The notes under the pieces: model-generated | Seen by the model: only the letters and a program-made list of their open reading frames with translations | What the model was told of the DNA's origin: nothing | Databases searched by the model: none | In this document: piece by piece, positions 28,317 through 37,136 of the stretch | How positions within the stretch are numbered: the stretch's first letter is position 1 | Layout: every line of letters starts with the position of its first letter | Made by a program: the position numbers and the translations under genes | NCBI RefSeq assembly: GCF_000331305.1 | Contig: NZ_KB217478.1 | Span: forward strand, 4,080,575-4,144,574 | DNA: 64,000 bases | Direction of reading: 5' to 3' | Source of the DNA: Calothrix sp. PCC 7103 | GTDB lineage: Bacteria; Cyanobacteriota; Cyanobacteriia; Cyanobacteriales; Nostocaceae

Positions 28317-30985
28317 ATGGATATTCCCCATCTGTTCCAAACTCTTACTAGTTTTACTCCGCGCGCTTTCCAAACGCAAACTATTACTCGCATTCTCAAC
28401 CAACAAAATACTCTACTTCGGACGCCTACTGGTTCAGGAAAAACTGAGACTGCAATAGCACCGTTTCTCTTTGCTAAAACCTTTAATCTTGATTTTCCTA
28501 ATAAGTTAATTTACGTTGTTCCTTTACGAACGCTTGCCAATAGCTTGCGTCAGCGAACAGAGGATTTAGTCATGCGTTGGTTAAAGGTTCATGAGTTACC
28601 TCATAAAGTTGTAGTGACTTTGCAAACTGGGGAGAACCCTGAAGACCCTCGCTTTGAAGGTGATATTATTTTTTGCACTATTGACCAAATGTTGAGCAGC
28701 TTTTTAAATATCCCTTACTCGGTTGGTCGTGGTTCTGCTAATATCAACGCTGGCGCCGTCTTTGCGTCTTATTTGGTGTTCGATGAGTTACACCTTCTTG
28801 ACCCAGAGCGTTCGTTTACAACTGTTTTAAAAGTATTGCAGCAAGTTAAAGGGATTTCACCGTTTCTGTTGATGACGGCAACTTTAACTGATGAGCTTGC
28901 AAGTCAGATTAAAAATATTATAGATGAGTAATTTGAACACCAATGGAAATTATTCAAATACAAAACACCGACTTACAACTAATTGAAGCAAACCGCTGTC
29001 GTACATTCCGCGCGCTTCTTCAACCTCTAACTGCACAAGTTATTTGGGATGACATCCGCGCGCATCAACGCAAGCGAGTGATAATTATTTGTAATACTGT
29101 CTCTCAGTCACAGGCATTATATAAAGACTTAGAAGCGCTCGACTTTGACTTTGAACTAAATATTACTCTGCTTCACTCAAGATTTTTACCCGAACATCGT
29201 GCGGCAAAAGAGTCTGATTTAAAAGAAAAATTTGCTCAAAACTGGAAATTACATGATATAGGCGCCTGTGAAGTTCTAATATCTACACAGGTTATAGAAG
29301 CGGGGATTAATATTACCTGTGAAGTTATGCATGTTCAGCTTTGCCCGATGAACTCGCTGCTGCAACGTGCGGGACGCTGTGCGAGGTTTGCGGGTGAGCA
29401 TGGTGAGGTTTTTGTTTATCGGTCAATAGACGTTAATCAAGAAAATATATAATTAGCTGAGTCAGATATTGACCCAGAAGTACAAGATAAGAAAATCAGC
29501 TTTTTGCCATATCCTAAAGAAACATGTGAGCTAACATGGCAAGTGTTAGAAACACATACTAATTCCGACATAGTAAATCAAAACGTTGGTTTTAGACTTG
29601 AGGAACAATGGATAAATCAAGTTCACACTCAAGAAGATTCGCTCGAACAAAAGCGTAGACAAGATAATCGCATGGAGTTTGAGAAAAATTTTGAAAATGC
29701 TGTTTTTAAAGGAGAAGAATATACCGCGCGTGATTTGATACGAAATGTTGATAGTCGCAGTATTTTTACTTGGGATAACTCAATTATTACAGATTTTGAT
29801 ACAGATACTATTGACCCTAATAAATTACTGTCTTTTTCAGTTCCCGTATCTACTTTGTGTAAAGCTTGGTATGATTTTAAAGCCAGTCTAGACTTTGGCG
29901 CCAATTGGATTTTTAAACGAATTGAGGCGCCTACAAACAAATCAGAAACTTACGCAGAACTTAATTGTACACCAATAACTTCGCGTGACTTCTTAATTAG
30001 CAGTATCCGAATATTAGTAAACCCTAGATTTATTGCCTACGACGAGCAAATTGGATTACAAATAGGTATAGATGTATTTGGTAACGGTTTTGAATCACCA
30101 CCTAAGCAAAAAAAACAAGCCACTTGCCAGTATCGCTACAAAATGGATAATTATTTAGGGCACTTAGTGTTAAGGTGGAAATGCTGGTGCCAACCTTTTA
30201 CAACCACTATAATCAAAAACGGTGCTTCTGAAAAAATCACATACATCAGCGCACGGGATGAACTATTAACATCTGGTGGAAAATTCATCAAAGCAAAAAT
30301 TTTCCCTGAAGCAACACAAAATCAAACAGAAGCATTATTTGAAATATTAGTATTCTTAGCAATCTTTACCCATGACTTAGGCAAACTCCAAACCAAATGG
30401 CAGCAAGTCATGCGAGGATGGCAACAAATAGCTCATCAACAATTTAAAGCAACCAATCCCAGAAACCACCTACTAGCACATACAGACTACGACCCAGAAG
30501 ACAAACAGCAACACCAAGCACTAAAAAATTACGAACGTAAAAACAAACGTCCCAACCACGCTGTCGAAAGCGCTTTCCTCGCACACGAAATTCTTAAACA
30601 ATCTCTAGCTCCACTACTAGGCGCCGAATTTGATGCAGATACTGAGCAAATTAAACACATATGCTACACAGTAATTATGGCAACAGGGCGCCATCACTCA
30701 GCTTGGGCAAGTGGATGGGATAGTCAAGACATAGCAAAGCTTCGCAGCATAGAGCTACATCCAGAAGCACAAAAAGCAATAACTCAAAGCTGGCGAAACA
30801 TGAAACGATTTTTACCAACAACCTTACCCTTATCTGAACCAAAATTAAAACAAAACCTCTATTCACTCAAAGAACTCGACTTAAACAAATTCGCAAACGA
30901 CGAAATTGAATACTTTCAGCTATATCTATTAATAGTTAGGGCACTGCGCCTATGTGACCAAAGGTCTGTACAATTGTTACATTAA
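28317..30985 (+). pseudogene. cas3: Broken cas3 helicase with C-terminal HD domain
   Basis: Three consecutive open segments together make one Cas3. Segment 1 (28317-28931) has the Walker A motif TPTGSGKTETAI, the box FDELHLLDPE and MTATLTDEL. Segment 2 (28943-29452) has the second helicase domain, with STQVIEAGINI and LLQRAGRCARFAGEHG. Segment 3 (29453-30985) has a C-terminal HD domain: AIFTHDLGKLQ, RPNHAVESAFLAHEIL and ATGRHHSAW. A frameshift with stops separates 1 from 2 (28929-28942); a single in-frame TAA (29450-29452) separates 2 from 3. Helicase-then-HD order differs from the common Cas3 and resembles subtype I-G. No Cascade genes are nearby. Confidence 0.85.
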
Positions 30986-30986
30986 C

Positions 30987-31136
30987 CTAGACAAAAGCAA
31001 CATCTTGCCTTATTATTAAGCAATCAGCTTAATACTTAACGAATCCCGTTTTCGGGGCTGGAACTATGATAAAATCTTTGGAAACGCAAAAATAAACAGC
31101 TTAAAATTTAACGAATCCTGTCACCGGGACTGAAAC
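30987..31136 (+). CRISPR. Relic CRISPR locus: leader piece plus two degenerate repeats
   Basis: Two 37-base repeats, 31028-31064 and 31100-31136, resemble the main array repeat (both contain TTAACGAATCC and end GGAAC or GACTGAAAC) but differ from it and from each other. One 35-base spacer lies between. The preceding 40 bases (30987-31027) match the start of the main leader at 13324. It is probably a decayed sister array rather than an active one. Confidence 0.8.
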
Positions 31137-31147
31137 AGATTAAAAAT

Positions 31148-31354
31148 ATGGATGATTCTGAAAAATTATTAGCGATTAAACGAGAATTGGAGCAAATCAG
31201 TCAAAAGATAGATAATGTGTTTCCACAAGAGCATCCTTTATATGATGCAACTTTTGAGGATATCGGCGCCGCTACCTACTATATTCGTGAAGTTTGTTAT
31301 TTAATTGAGTCTGCAATTAAGACAGTAAAAGAAGATGAAGGTACTGACCATTGA
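31148..31354 (+). CDS. Small acidic hypothetical protein
   Basis: A 68-residue protein that starts 12 bases after the last relic CRISPR repeat. It is mostly helical (EKLLAIKRELEQISQKIDNV ... YYIREVCYLIESAIKTVKED) with no membrane segment. I do not recognise the family. It could be transcribed from the relic CRISPR leader. The ribosome binding site is poor. Confidence 0.4.
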   Translation: MDDSEKLLAIKRELEQISQKIDNVFPQEHPLYDATFEDIGAATYYIREVCYLIESAIKTVKEDEGTDH

Positions 31355-31418
31355 ACATAGTTAGGCGTCTATTTATTGTTTTGCTTTCTCCTAAATTATT
31401 TATAAAAATATAAATTGT

Positions 31419-31441
31419 GAGACGCAAATGTATCGCGTCTC
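31419..31441. terminator. GAGACGC/GCGTCTC hairpin at the end of the Rpn-type gene
   Basis: A 7-base stem with a 9-base loop, 7 bases past the stop of the minus-strand Rpn-type gene. Same palindrome family as 5377 and 10367. Confidence 0.55.
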
Positions 31442-31448
31442 TACATAA

Positions 31449-32351
31449 TCAAATATCAAGGTTGTTTAACCAGTTTGCTAAATCCTCTGGGGTTGTAAAA
31501 TCTAATAAAGCCTCTGCTAAATTTTCTAACTGGGTAACTGTAAGAGTGCGAATGCGTTCTTCTACATCAGGCGCCATCAAACCAATTTTGCGGTTAAGCA
31601 GACGCAGGACTAGTTCTAACTTTCCTTCTTCTCTACCTTGTAACTGCCAACTGGTAACGATTTCCATAACTGCCTCCTGTTTAACTGGTTCTAGTTTAGC
31701 TATTTCTGATTGGAAAATTTGTTCTTCTGCTTGGTTTAGCTTGAGGTAGGTATCTACAAACCCTGAAATCATTTTTGTTCGTGCTTTGTCGAGACGCAAA
31801 GTTGACAACAAGCGCAAACACTCAAACTTGACTTTTGGGCGGTCTTTGCGCGCTATATTCATTTTAGCCATTAGTGCAGCAGCTATAGGGTTTTGTTTCT
31901 GTACAAAATGGCGCCAGTTCAATTGGTTGAGTTGAACTACTGCAAAATCGAATACAGCGACTGTTTTATCAAGAAACTCAACGCGGTATATATTTGTTTG
32001 TGGTGTACGTGGATTATCGTAAGATAATACGGCTATTGAATACACGGGTAGCGCGTGTTTTTCAGATAGTCGAGCAAAATAACGATACATTCTTCGCTCG
32101 AACTTACCCTGTTTATAAGATTGATTTTCAATATGAATTAAGAAATGCCCATCTTTGTTCAGGAAGCGTGCTTTTACCAATATGTCGGTTTCATATTCTT
32201 CTCCCTCAGTCACATCGGTAAATATTTCTTTATCCAAAAATTCGATTGAGGATGTGTCTGTATAAGCTAGCACCTGCGGAAAAAACAGTTCTAAAAATTC
32301 AATAAAAAATGTCGAAATTAGTTCTTTGAAGAGTCTATCGTGGTCAATCAT
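31449..32351 (-). CDS. Rpn-family PD-(D/E)XK nuclease/putative transposase with DUF4351
   Basis: A 300-residue protein of the Rpn/YhgA-like group. N-terminal MIDHDRLFKELISTFFIEFL is the usual opening of the family, so ATG 32351 is preferred over the Met 12 codons upstream. The nuclease core shows YETDILVKARF then HFLIHIENQS, the D ... E-x-Q catalytic layout. A coiled region with REEGKLE leads to a C-terminal DUF4351 domain. Relatives promote RecA-independent recombination through DNA endonuclease activity; the precise role in cyanobacteria, which carry many copies, is unclear. A truncated copy in the same orientation lies 3.9 kb away (27522). Confidence 0.85.
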   Translation of the reverse strand: MIDHDRLFKELISTFFIEFLELFFPQVLAYTDTSSIEFLDKEIFTDVTEGEEYETDILVKARFLNKDGHFLIHIENQSYKQGKFERRMYRYFARLSEKHALPVYSIAVLSYDNPRTPQTNIYRVEFLDKTVAVFDFAVVQLNQLNWRHFVQKQNPIAAALMAKMNIARKDRPKVKFECLRLLSTLRLDKARTKMISGFVDTYLKLNQAEEQIFQSEIAKLEPVKQEAVMEIVTSWQLQGREEGKLELVLRLLNRKIGLMAPDVEERIRTLTVTQLENLAEALLDFTTPEDLANWLNNLDI

Positions 32352-32422
32352 ACTGATTTTACTGCACCAATCAGATGATTTTACCAAAGTTGAGTTTCTT
32401 CTCTATTCGTGCTTATAATAAT

Positions 32423-32647
32423 TTAGGAATTAGGAGTCAAATCACGTTTTACAGCTTCGCAAATAATCCTTCGTAAATACTTAACTCGCTCTTCTGGCGC
32501 CAGTGCGTGCAGCGCATCATGAACACTCTGCGGCAACCTCAAACCTGTTACCTGCTTTGATAAAGGTTCGTTAATCCAGTCCTCAATATAACCTTTATTT
32601 TGTTGCTCAATAAAGGCTTGGGTTTGCTTAGGTCTTGGGTTCGGCAT
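32423..32647 (-). CDS. Small hypothetical protein, antitoxin-like
   Basis: A 74-residue basic protein. The end, LPQSVHDALHALAPEERVKY followed by LRRIICEAVKRDL, looks like a short DNA-binding or CopG-like module common in small cyanobacterial proteins. No toxin is adjacent. A solitary regulator or an orphan antitoxin are both possible; I do not assign a family. Confidence 0.5.
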   Translation of the reverse strand: MPNPRPKQTQAFIEQQNKGYIEDWINEPLSKQVTGLRLPQSVHDALHALAPEERVKYLRRIICEAVKRDLTPNS

Positions 32648-32795
32648 AAATTCCTGGTTAACTAGGTTATATATATATAATAATTTGTAACAATTTTATC
32701 GTCAAATATTGATTTATCCTTGTTAACTAGGATATGATTTTATGTGGAAAGTTTTTACTTTCCATTCTGAACCTTGAAAATAAAAAGGAGGTTAG

Positions 32796-32990
32796 ATGAC
32801 CGAAAACGGCAACGGAAACGGTCGCCGTAGATTGTTTGAACCAGTATTAGTTTTTATAAAACTTGTACTAGGTTGGGAACGTCGAAACAAAGTTTCTGGG
32901 GAAAAAAACATTGTCAATCTTGATGATGTTTTAGATGACCTGGATGACCGACTCGACGAGCCAGACAATCCAAGCGAAACCGAAAATTAA
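32796..32990 (+). CDS. Small hypothetical protein with acidic tail
   Basis: A 64-residue protein with a strong AAGGAGG site 6 bases before ATG and a clear terminator 15 bases after its stop, so it is very likely expressed as its own unit. The N-terminus is Gly/Asn-rich, the middle has a short amphipathic stretch (FEPVLVFIKLVLGWERR) and the C-terminus is Asp-rich (DDVLDDLDDRLDEPDN). I do not recognise the family. Confidence 0.6.
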   Translation: MTENGNGNGRRRLFEPVLVFIKLVLGWERRNKVSGEKNIVNLDDVLDDLDDRLDEPDNPSETEN

Positions 32991-33004
32991 GACATAATTA
33001 CATG

Positions 33005-33030
33005 CCCCTAGTGCAACCTAGGGGTTTTCT
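33005..33030 (+). terminator. Intrinsic terminator
   Basis: CCCCTAG and CTAGGGG form a perfect 7-base stem with a 6-base loop (TGCAAC), followed by TTTTCTT. It closes the short transcript of the gene at 32796. Confidence 0.85.
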
Positions 33031-33048
33031 TAATTTACATTATAAAGT

Positions 33049-33369
33049 ATGGACACCATTGTTTACCCAACTTACATACGTATAGTAATACGAACTTCAA
33101 ATCGCTGGCGCTTTGTTAACGGCGAGCGTTTTTATAACCCTTACAACTTTCCTAATCTCAGCCAAGAAAATTTGTTTCGATTTCTTGGTTTGACCATGAA
33201 GCAGGTGGCGAACGAACTTAGAAAAATCAACAATGCGGCGCCAGGTTACTATCTAGCTGATATTGTTGAAAGAAAGTACTACTATTGTGGTACTGAGTGG
33301 GACGATGTAAAACGTACTTTACGAGAAGAATTAGGCATTGGGCGCCTTGACCCCTCGTCGATGGAATGA
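33049..33369 (+). CDS. Conserved hypothetical protein
   Basis: A 106-residue protein: beta-rich N-terminus (YIRIVIRTSNRWRFVNGERF), then a helical middle (LTMKQVANELRKINN) and YYLADIVERKYYYCG. There is no membrane segment or known motif. It begins 19 bases after the terminator of the gene before, so it must have its own promoter overlapping that region, or depend on read-through. Function unknown. Confidence 0.5.
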   Translation: MDTIVYPTYIRIVIRTSNRWRFVNGERFYNPYNFPNLSQENLFRFLGLTMKQVANELRKINNAAPGYYLADIVERKYYYCGTEWDDVKRTLREELGIGRLDPSSME

Positions 33370-33887
33370 TTTTTTGCTCTCGATAAGTTAGGGTTTCTCG
33401 CTCTTCGCAAGGAACCTTAAATAATATATAGTTTAATCCCCCTAAATTCCACGCGCGGAAGGGGGACTTTGAGTTTTACTACGGTAAGTTCCAACGTGTA
33501 ATCCCCTTACACGCACGCATTCAAAATACTGCCGTAACCGCTGAATACAAAGATGGTATTTTAAATTTAACCCTACCTAAGTCTGAAGCTGAAAAGAATA
33601 AGGTAGTCAAAGTTAACCTTGGGGAAATTTCTGCATAATCCTTTCTGCAATTGGTTTAAAATGTAATATGTATATGGCGCCCAGTCTCTACTAAAGAGAC
33701 TAGGTTTTTATTTATGGAATGGAAGTCTATTAAATTTACCGACGAGATTATTCGGCGCCAAGATTTAACTTTATAATTTCTTCTGAAATATAATAGTACT
33801 TGTGTTTTATGATATTGGCAATGATTGCTGATTAGGGTAATAAAATGTTAGAACCCTAGATATATAAAACACAGGGGGATTAAGTTT
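33370..33887. other. Intergenic region with Hsp20 remnant and C-rich/G-rich hairpin
   Basis: About 520 bases without an intact gene. It holds a hairpin made of ATCCCCCT and AGGGGGACT (33436-33470) and directly after it the C-terminal remnant of a small heat shock protein (33468-33638). The DUF2997 gene follows. Confidence 0.6.
33468..33638 (+). pseudogene. C-terminal remnant of an Hsp20 (alpha-crystallin) gene
   Basis: A 56-codon frame reads YYGKFQRVIPLHARIQNTAV then TAEYKDGILNLTLPKSEA and KNKVVKVNLG before a stop. GILNLTLPK is the hallmark A-x-x-x-G-(V/I)-L end of the alpha-crystallin domain. The N-terminal two thirds are missing, cut off at a C-rich/G-rich hairpin. No start codon is available in the fragment. 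Confidence 0.8.
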
Positions 33888-34100
33888 ATGGCAGAGTATC
33901 AAAAAATAGAGTATAAAATTGGCAAAGACGGTAAAATTACTGAGACTGTGATTAACGGTTCGGGTACTGGTTGCACCGAAACCACTTCTGGTATTGAAAG
34001 TGCGCTGGGAAAGGTGGAAGACCAAGAACTTTTGCCTGAGTACTACGAAGGTGAAGAACACGAGACACAGGCAGAAAATCAGTCTCTTAAACAACAGTAA
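33888..34100 (+). CDS. DUF2997 protein
   Basis: A 70-residue protein matching the DUF2997 pattern: YQKIEYKIGKDGKITETVI, then GSGTGCTETTSGIESALG and an acidic end. Such proteins are common in cyanobacteria, often near ycf35-like DUF1257 genes and AAA proteins; here the DUF1257/AAA genes are 20 kb away. AGGGGG upstream of ATG gives a good ribosome binding site. It lies 7 bases before the XRE/GrpE-like gene and may be co-transcribed with it. Function unknown. Confidence 0.75.
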   Translation: MAEYQKIEYKIGKDGKITETVINGSGTGCTETTSGIESALGKVEDQELLPEYYEGEEHETQAENQSLKQQ

Positions 34101-34107
34101 AAATCCA

Positions 34108-34908
34108 ATGATAGTAATTAGTTGGGATAACGTTGCTTTTTTGCTTACCGTCGGCGCCGTTATAATTAGCGGTGTTGGATTTTTGTCGTTGCTATTATCG
34201 GTATCTTACACGACTGGCAACCAGAATGATGAAAAATTGCTTGGTTGGATGAAACAAGCAGGTATCTCGAATTGGAAAGCTTTACAACAAAAAGCAGGTT
34301 TGAGTGATATTGCAGTATGGCATCTACGCGATGGAGATGGGGAAAATATTAAGTTTGGTGAACTTGCCCAAGTTGCTAAGGTTTTTTCAATGCCCTTGGG
34401 AACGTTACTCGATAAACTTGGTTTACCCGTCGAAAACCCAGAGCTAGAAACGCATCGTATTAAATGCGAGCAGTTAAAGAATGAAGCGCAGCAGTTAGAA
34501 GAAAAAGTAGATAGTTTATATAAAGAAGGTTTGCGATTGCATGAAGAAATGCAACAACAGAAACTTGAAATAACCGAAGCGTTTCGCGAATCTACATTTA
34601 CACAACTACAGTCACTGCTGACTAACTACCCTAGTATCCATCAAATGGTCGGCGCCAAACCTGAGTTACCAGCGAAAAATTTACTTTCGATGTTCGCACC
34701 CCTAGATAATTTACTTAAAGAATGGGGTTATGAACAAATTGGTAAACCTTGGGAGCAAGTAGCGTATGACCCTCAAGTACATCAACCTGATAATTCAGAT
34801 ATTGCTGAGGGAGAACAAGTTTACGTCAGGTTTGTAGGGTATCAGCATCAAGGAAAAATTCTATGTCCTGCTAAGGTAAGTCGAACTTTACCTGGTGGTG
34901 CTGGATAA
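34108..34908 (+). CDS. Membrane-anchored XRE-like protein with GrpE-like C-terminus
   Basis: A 266-residue protein with four parts. A membrane helix (about 7-31) is followed by an XRE-like helix-turn-helix (about 38-105, QKAGLSDIAVWHLRDGDGEN then FGELAQVAKVFSMPLGTLLD). A coiled coil (about 115-165) leads to a GrpE-like end (about 190-260: LDNLLKEWGYEQIGKPWEQV, DPQVHQ, EQVYVRFVGYQHQGKIL, AKVSR). GrpE is the nucleotide exchange factor of DnaK, and the next gene is an Hsp70. ATG 34108 is chosen because the longer frame (33994) would overlap DUF2997. Likely job: membrane-tethered exchange factor for that Hsp70. The helix-turn-helix part is probably structural. Confidence 0.75.
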   Translation: MIVISWDNVAFLLTVGAVIISGVGFLSLLLSVSYTTGNQNDEKLLGWMKQAGISNWKALQQKAGLSDIAVWHLRDGDGENIKFGELAQVAKVFSMPLGTLLDKLGLPVENPELETHRIKCEQLKNEAQQLEEKVDSLYKEGLRLHEEMQQQKLEITEAFRESTFTQLQSLLTNYPSIHQMVGAKPELPAKNLLSMFAPLDNLLKEWGYEQIGKPWEQVAYDPQVHQPDNSDIAEGEQVYVRFVGYQHQGKILCPAKVSRTLPGGAG

Positions 34909-34913
34909 TTCTT

Positions 34914-34983
34914 CTTTGCGAACTTTGCGTCCTTTGCGGTTATATAAAAGGAACGAACCGCAAAGTACGCAAAGGACGCAAAG
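34914..34983. repeat. Inverted repeat of GCAAAGGAC units
   Basis: Left arm 34914-34941 and right arm 34956-34983 are complementary with few mismatches, both made of CTTTGCG/CGCAAAG units. The loop is 14 bases. Related to 10482-10518. It lies between the GrpE-like and Hsp70 genes and could reduce read-through between them. Confidence 0.75.
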
Positions 34984-35018
34984 GTAAGAAAGGAAGGACT
35001 TTACGCGGTTTATATAAA

Positions 35019-36578
35019 ATGACTACGGTAGTTATTGATTTTGGTACTAGTAATACGGTAGTTTGCACGAAAGACCTGATTACGCAAACTCCCAGAACTC
35101 TTAAATTTGGCGATATATCAAGACGCTTTGAAATTGGGGGAGAAGCGGTAACTGTAGTTCCCTCACTGGTATTTGTCGAAGGTCAAAATCGCTTCATCTT
35201 TGGGGAGACAGTACGGGCAAAGCGTTTAGGATTTTCTCAACCCGAACGCGCGTTTCGCACTTTCAAACGCGACTTAGCAGCAGATTTTGTGCCACCCCCC
35301 CGTTTGTTAGATGGTAATAGTTATTCAGCAGAAGCTATTTCTGAAACTTTTCTTAAAGAAGTTTGGCGCCAAGTCTCTGAACAACTCCAACCAAGTCAAG
35401 CTATATTTACAGTACCAGTCGGCGCCTTTGAACGATACCTCGATTGGTTTCGCAGCGTTGCCGATAAATTAAATATTCCAAATATACAAATAGTCGATGA
35501 GTCAACTGCTGCTGCACTTGGTTACGCAGTTCGGCGTCCAGGAACGCTTGTATTAGTAATTGACTTTGGTGGTGGTACGCTCGATTTAAGTTTAGTACGT
35601 ACCGTCAAACCAGCATCTGAACAGCAAGCAGTCAAAGCAGAAGTTATCGCAAAGTCTGATGCATTCGTTGGTGGTGTTGACATAGATAACTGGATTGTTG
35701 AACATTATCTCCAAAAAACAGGCGCCTCACGTGAGATAGTAGGGGAAATTGGCTATATGAACCTGCTGGAGCTTGCCGAAAGTTTAAAAATTCGACTTTC
35801 CACAACCGAGGAAGCGAAAGAATCTTGGTTTGACGATGAAAACTTTATGTCCCACGAATTACAGTTAAACCGGGACGAGTTAGCAGATATATTAGAAAAT
35901 CAGCAGTTATTAGAGCAATTACGACAAGCAATAGATGAAATTTTATCCATAGCTTTAACTAAAGGAATTAGTAAAACCAACATCGAACAAGTTTTACTCG
36001 TTGGAGGTACTTGTCAAATACCCACCGTACAGCAACTAGTGGTATCCTACTTTGGTAAGCAAAAAGTTAAGTTAGACAAACCCTTTGAAGCAGTAGCACA
36101 TGGCGCCTTAGCATTAAGCGAAATGGCAGAAGTTGATGACTACCTGCGTCACAGCTACGCTATCCGACTTTGGGAACCTTACAGCAAAAGCTACTCATAT
36201 TATACGCTCATAGAAAAAGGCGCAAAATATCCAGGCGCCAAATCAGAGCTATTAACCTTACAAGTAGCTAGTGATGGACAACGCGAAATTCGTTTAGATA
36301 TAGGAGAAGTAGCATCCGTCTCACAAGCGGAAGTTACATACGACACATCCGGTAGAATGACCAGTAGTAACTTAGTAAAACAAGACACCTACCGTTCCCT
36401 AGAAACCCACCATCAACAAGTATGTGTAGCACACCTACAACCACCCGGAGAAACAGGAATAGACAGAATACAAGCCCAATTTGAAGTCAACGAACAACGA
36501 GTATTAGTTGTAACAGTCAAAGACCTACTCACAGGCAAAATGCTCGTTGAAAAAGGCGCCATCGCCAAACTAAAATAA
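35019..36578 (+). CDS. Hsp70-family ATPase, short form
   Basis: A 519-residue actin/Hsp70-fold protein. The ATPase motifs are present: phosphate 1 VVIDFGTSNTVV (4-15), phosphate 2 VLVIDFGGGTLDLSLV (about 180-195) and the adenosine motif EQVLLVGGTCQIPTVQQLV. The ATPase region ends near residue 385. Only about 135 residues remain for a substrate domain, shorter than in DnaK (about 635 residues total), and no lid or EEVD-like tail is seen. The gene is just after a GrpE-like partner. It is a specialised Hsp70 paralogue, not the housekeeping DnaK. Confidence 0.85.
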   Translation: MTTVVIDFGTSNTVVCTKDLITQTPRTLKFGDISRRFEIGGEAVTVVPSLVFVEGQNRFIFGETVRAKRLGFSQPERAFRTFKRDLAADFVPPPRLLDGNSYSAEAISETFLKEVWRQVSEQLQPSQAIFTVPVGAFERYLDWFRSVADKLNIPNIQIVDESTAAALGYAVRRPGTLVLVIDFGGGTLDLSLVRTVKPASEQQAVKAEVIAKSDAFVGGVDIDNWIVEHYLQKTGASREIVGEIGYMNLLELAESLKIRLSTTEEAKESWFDDENFMSHELQLNRDELADILENQQLLEQLRQAIDEILSIALTKGISKTNIEQVLLVGGTCQIPTVQQLVVSYFGKQKVKLDKPFEAVAHGALALSEMAEVDDYLRHSYAIRLWEPYSKSYSYYTLIEKGAKYPGAKSELLTLQVASDGQREIRLDIGEVASVSQAEVTYDTSGRMTSSNLVKQDTYRSLETHHQQVCVAHLQPPGETGIDRIQAQFEVNEQRVLVVTVKDLLTGKMLVEKGAIAKLK

Positions 36579-36595
36579 ACTTGTGGAACAGGTTT

Positions 36596-36621
36596 TGTGG
36601 AACGGGCATCCCGAACCGTCC
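36596..36621. repeat. Dispersed GGGCATCCC repeat, copy 3
   Basis: TGTGGAACGGGCATCCCGAA then CCGTCC, 17 bases after the Hsp70 stop. Same family as 1961 and 10252; the arms are less perfect here. Confidence 0.55.
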
Positions 36622-36719
36622 TTAAAGTAATATACTTTTGGAAAAATGCTTTATTTTACAATGGATGTAAACCAGTATATGATTTTATTAGTATATAAGT
36701 ATTTAAAAGACATCCCTAT

Positions 36720-37136
36720 ATGTCAGCCAGAGATGCGTTTCATTATATAGTAAGGTCAGCCTTAGAAAAAGATGGCTGGAATATTACCGATGACCCTCTG
36801 TATGTCAGTTTTGGTAGAGTTGACATCGAAATAGATTTAGCTGCGGAGAAGCTACTAGCAGCAGAAAGACAAGGAGAAAAAATAGCGATTGAAATAAAAA
36901 GTTTTCTTGCAGCTTCAGCAATAACCGAATTTCATAAAGCACTAGGACAATATATAAACTATCGTACAATGTTGGAGCTAGATGACCCAGAAAGAACCTT
37001 ATATTTAGCTGTTCCCCTATCTGCTTATAATAACTTCTTCACACGCCCATTTGTACAAATTATCATTCAAAACAATCAATTAAAACTTCTGATTTATGAT
37101 AATGTCAAGGAGGAAATAGTTCAATGGATAAGATAG
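36720..37136 (+). CDS. xisH: XisH family protein
   Basis: A 138-residue protein with the XisH pattern: MSARDAFHYIVRSALEKDGW, an EIDLAAEKLLAAER block, then KIAIEIKSFL and a FHKALGQYINYR helix. The E-I-K in a beta strand after the Asp-rich strand gives a PD-(D/E)XK-like fold. In Anabaena XisH acts with XisI and XisF in excision of the fdxN element during heterocyst formation, but xisH/xisI pairs are common far from that element. No XisF recombinase or fdxN is seen here. It overlaps xisI by 13 bases. Confidence 0.9.
   Translation: MSARDAFHYIVRSALEKDGWNITDDPLYVSFGRVDIEIDLAAEKLLAAERQGEKIAIEIKSFLAASAITEFHKALGQYINYRTMLELDDPERTLYLAVPLSAYNNFFTRPFVQIIIQNNQLKLLIYDNVKEEIVQWIR

Noticed and set aside
33994-34107. 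Upstream extension of the XRE/GrpE-like protein
   Set aside because: It overlaps the DUF2997 gene in another frame; ATG 34108 directly after DUF2997 gives the membrane helix at the usual place.
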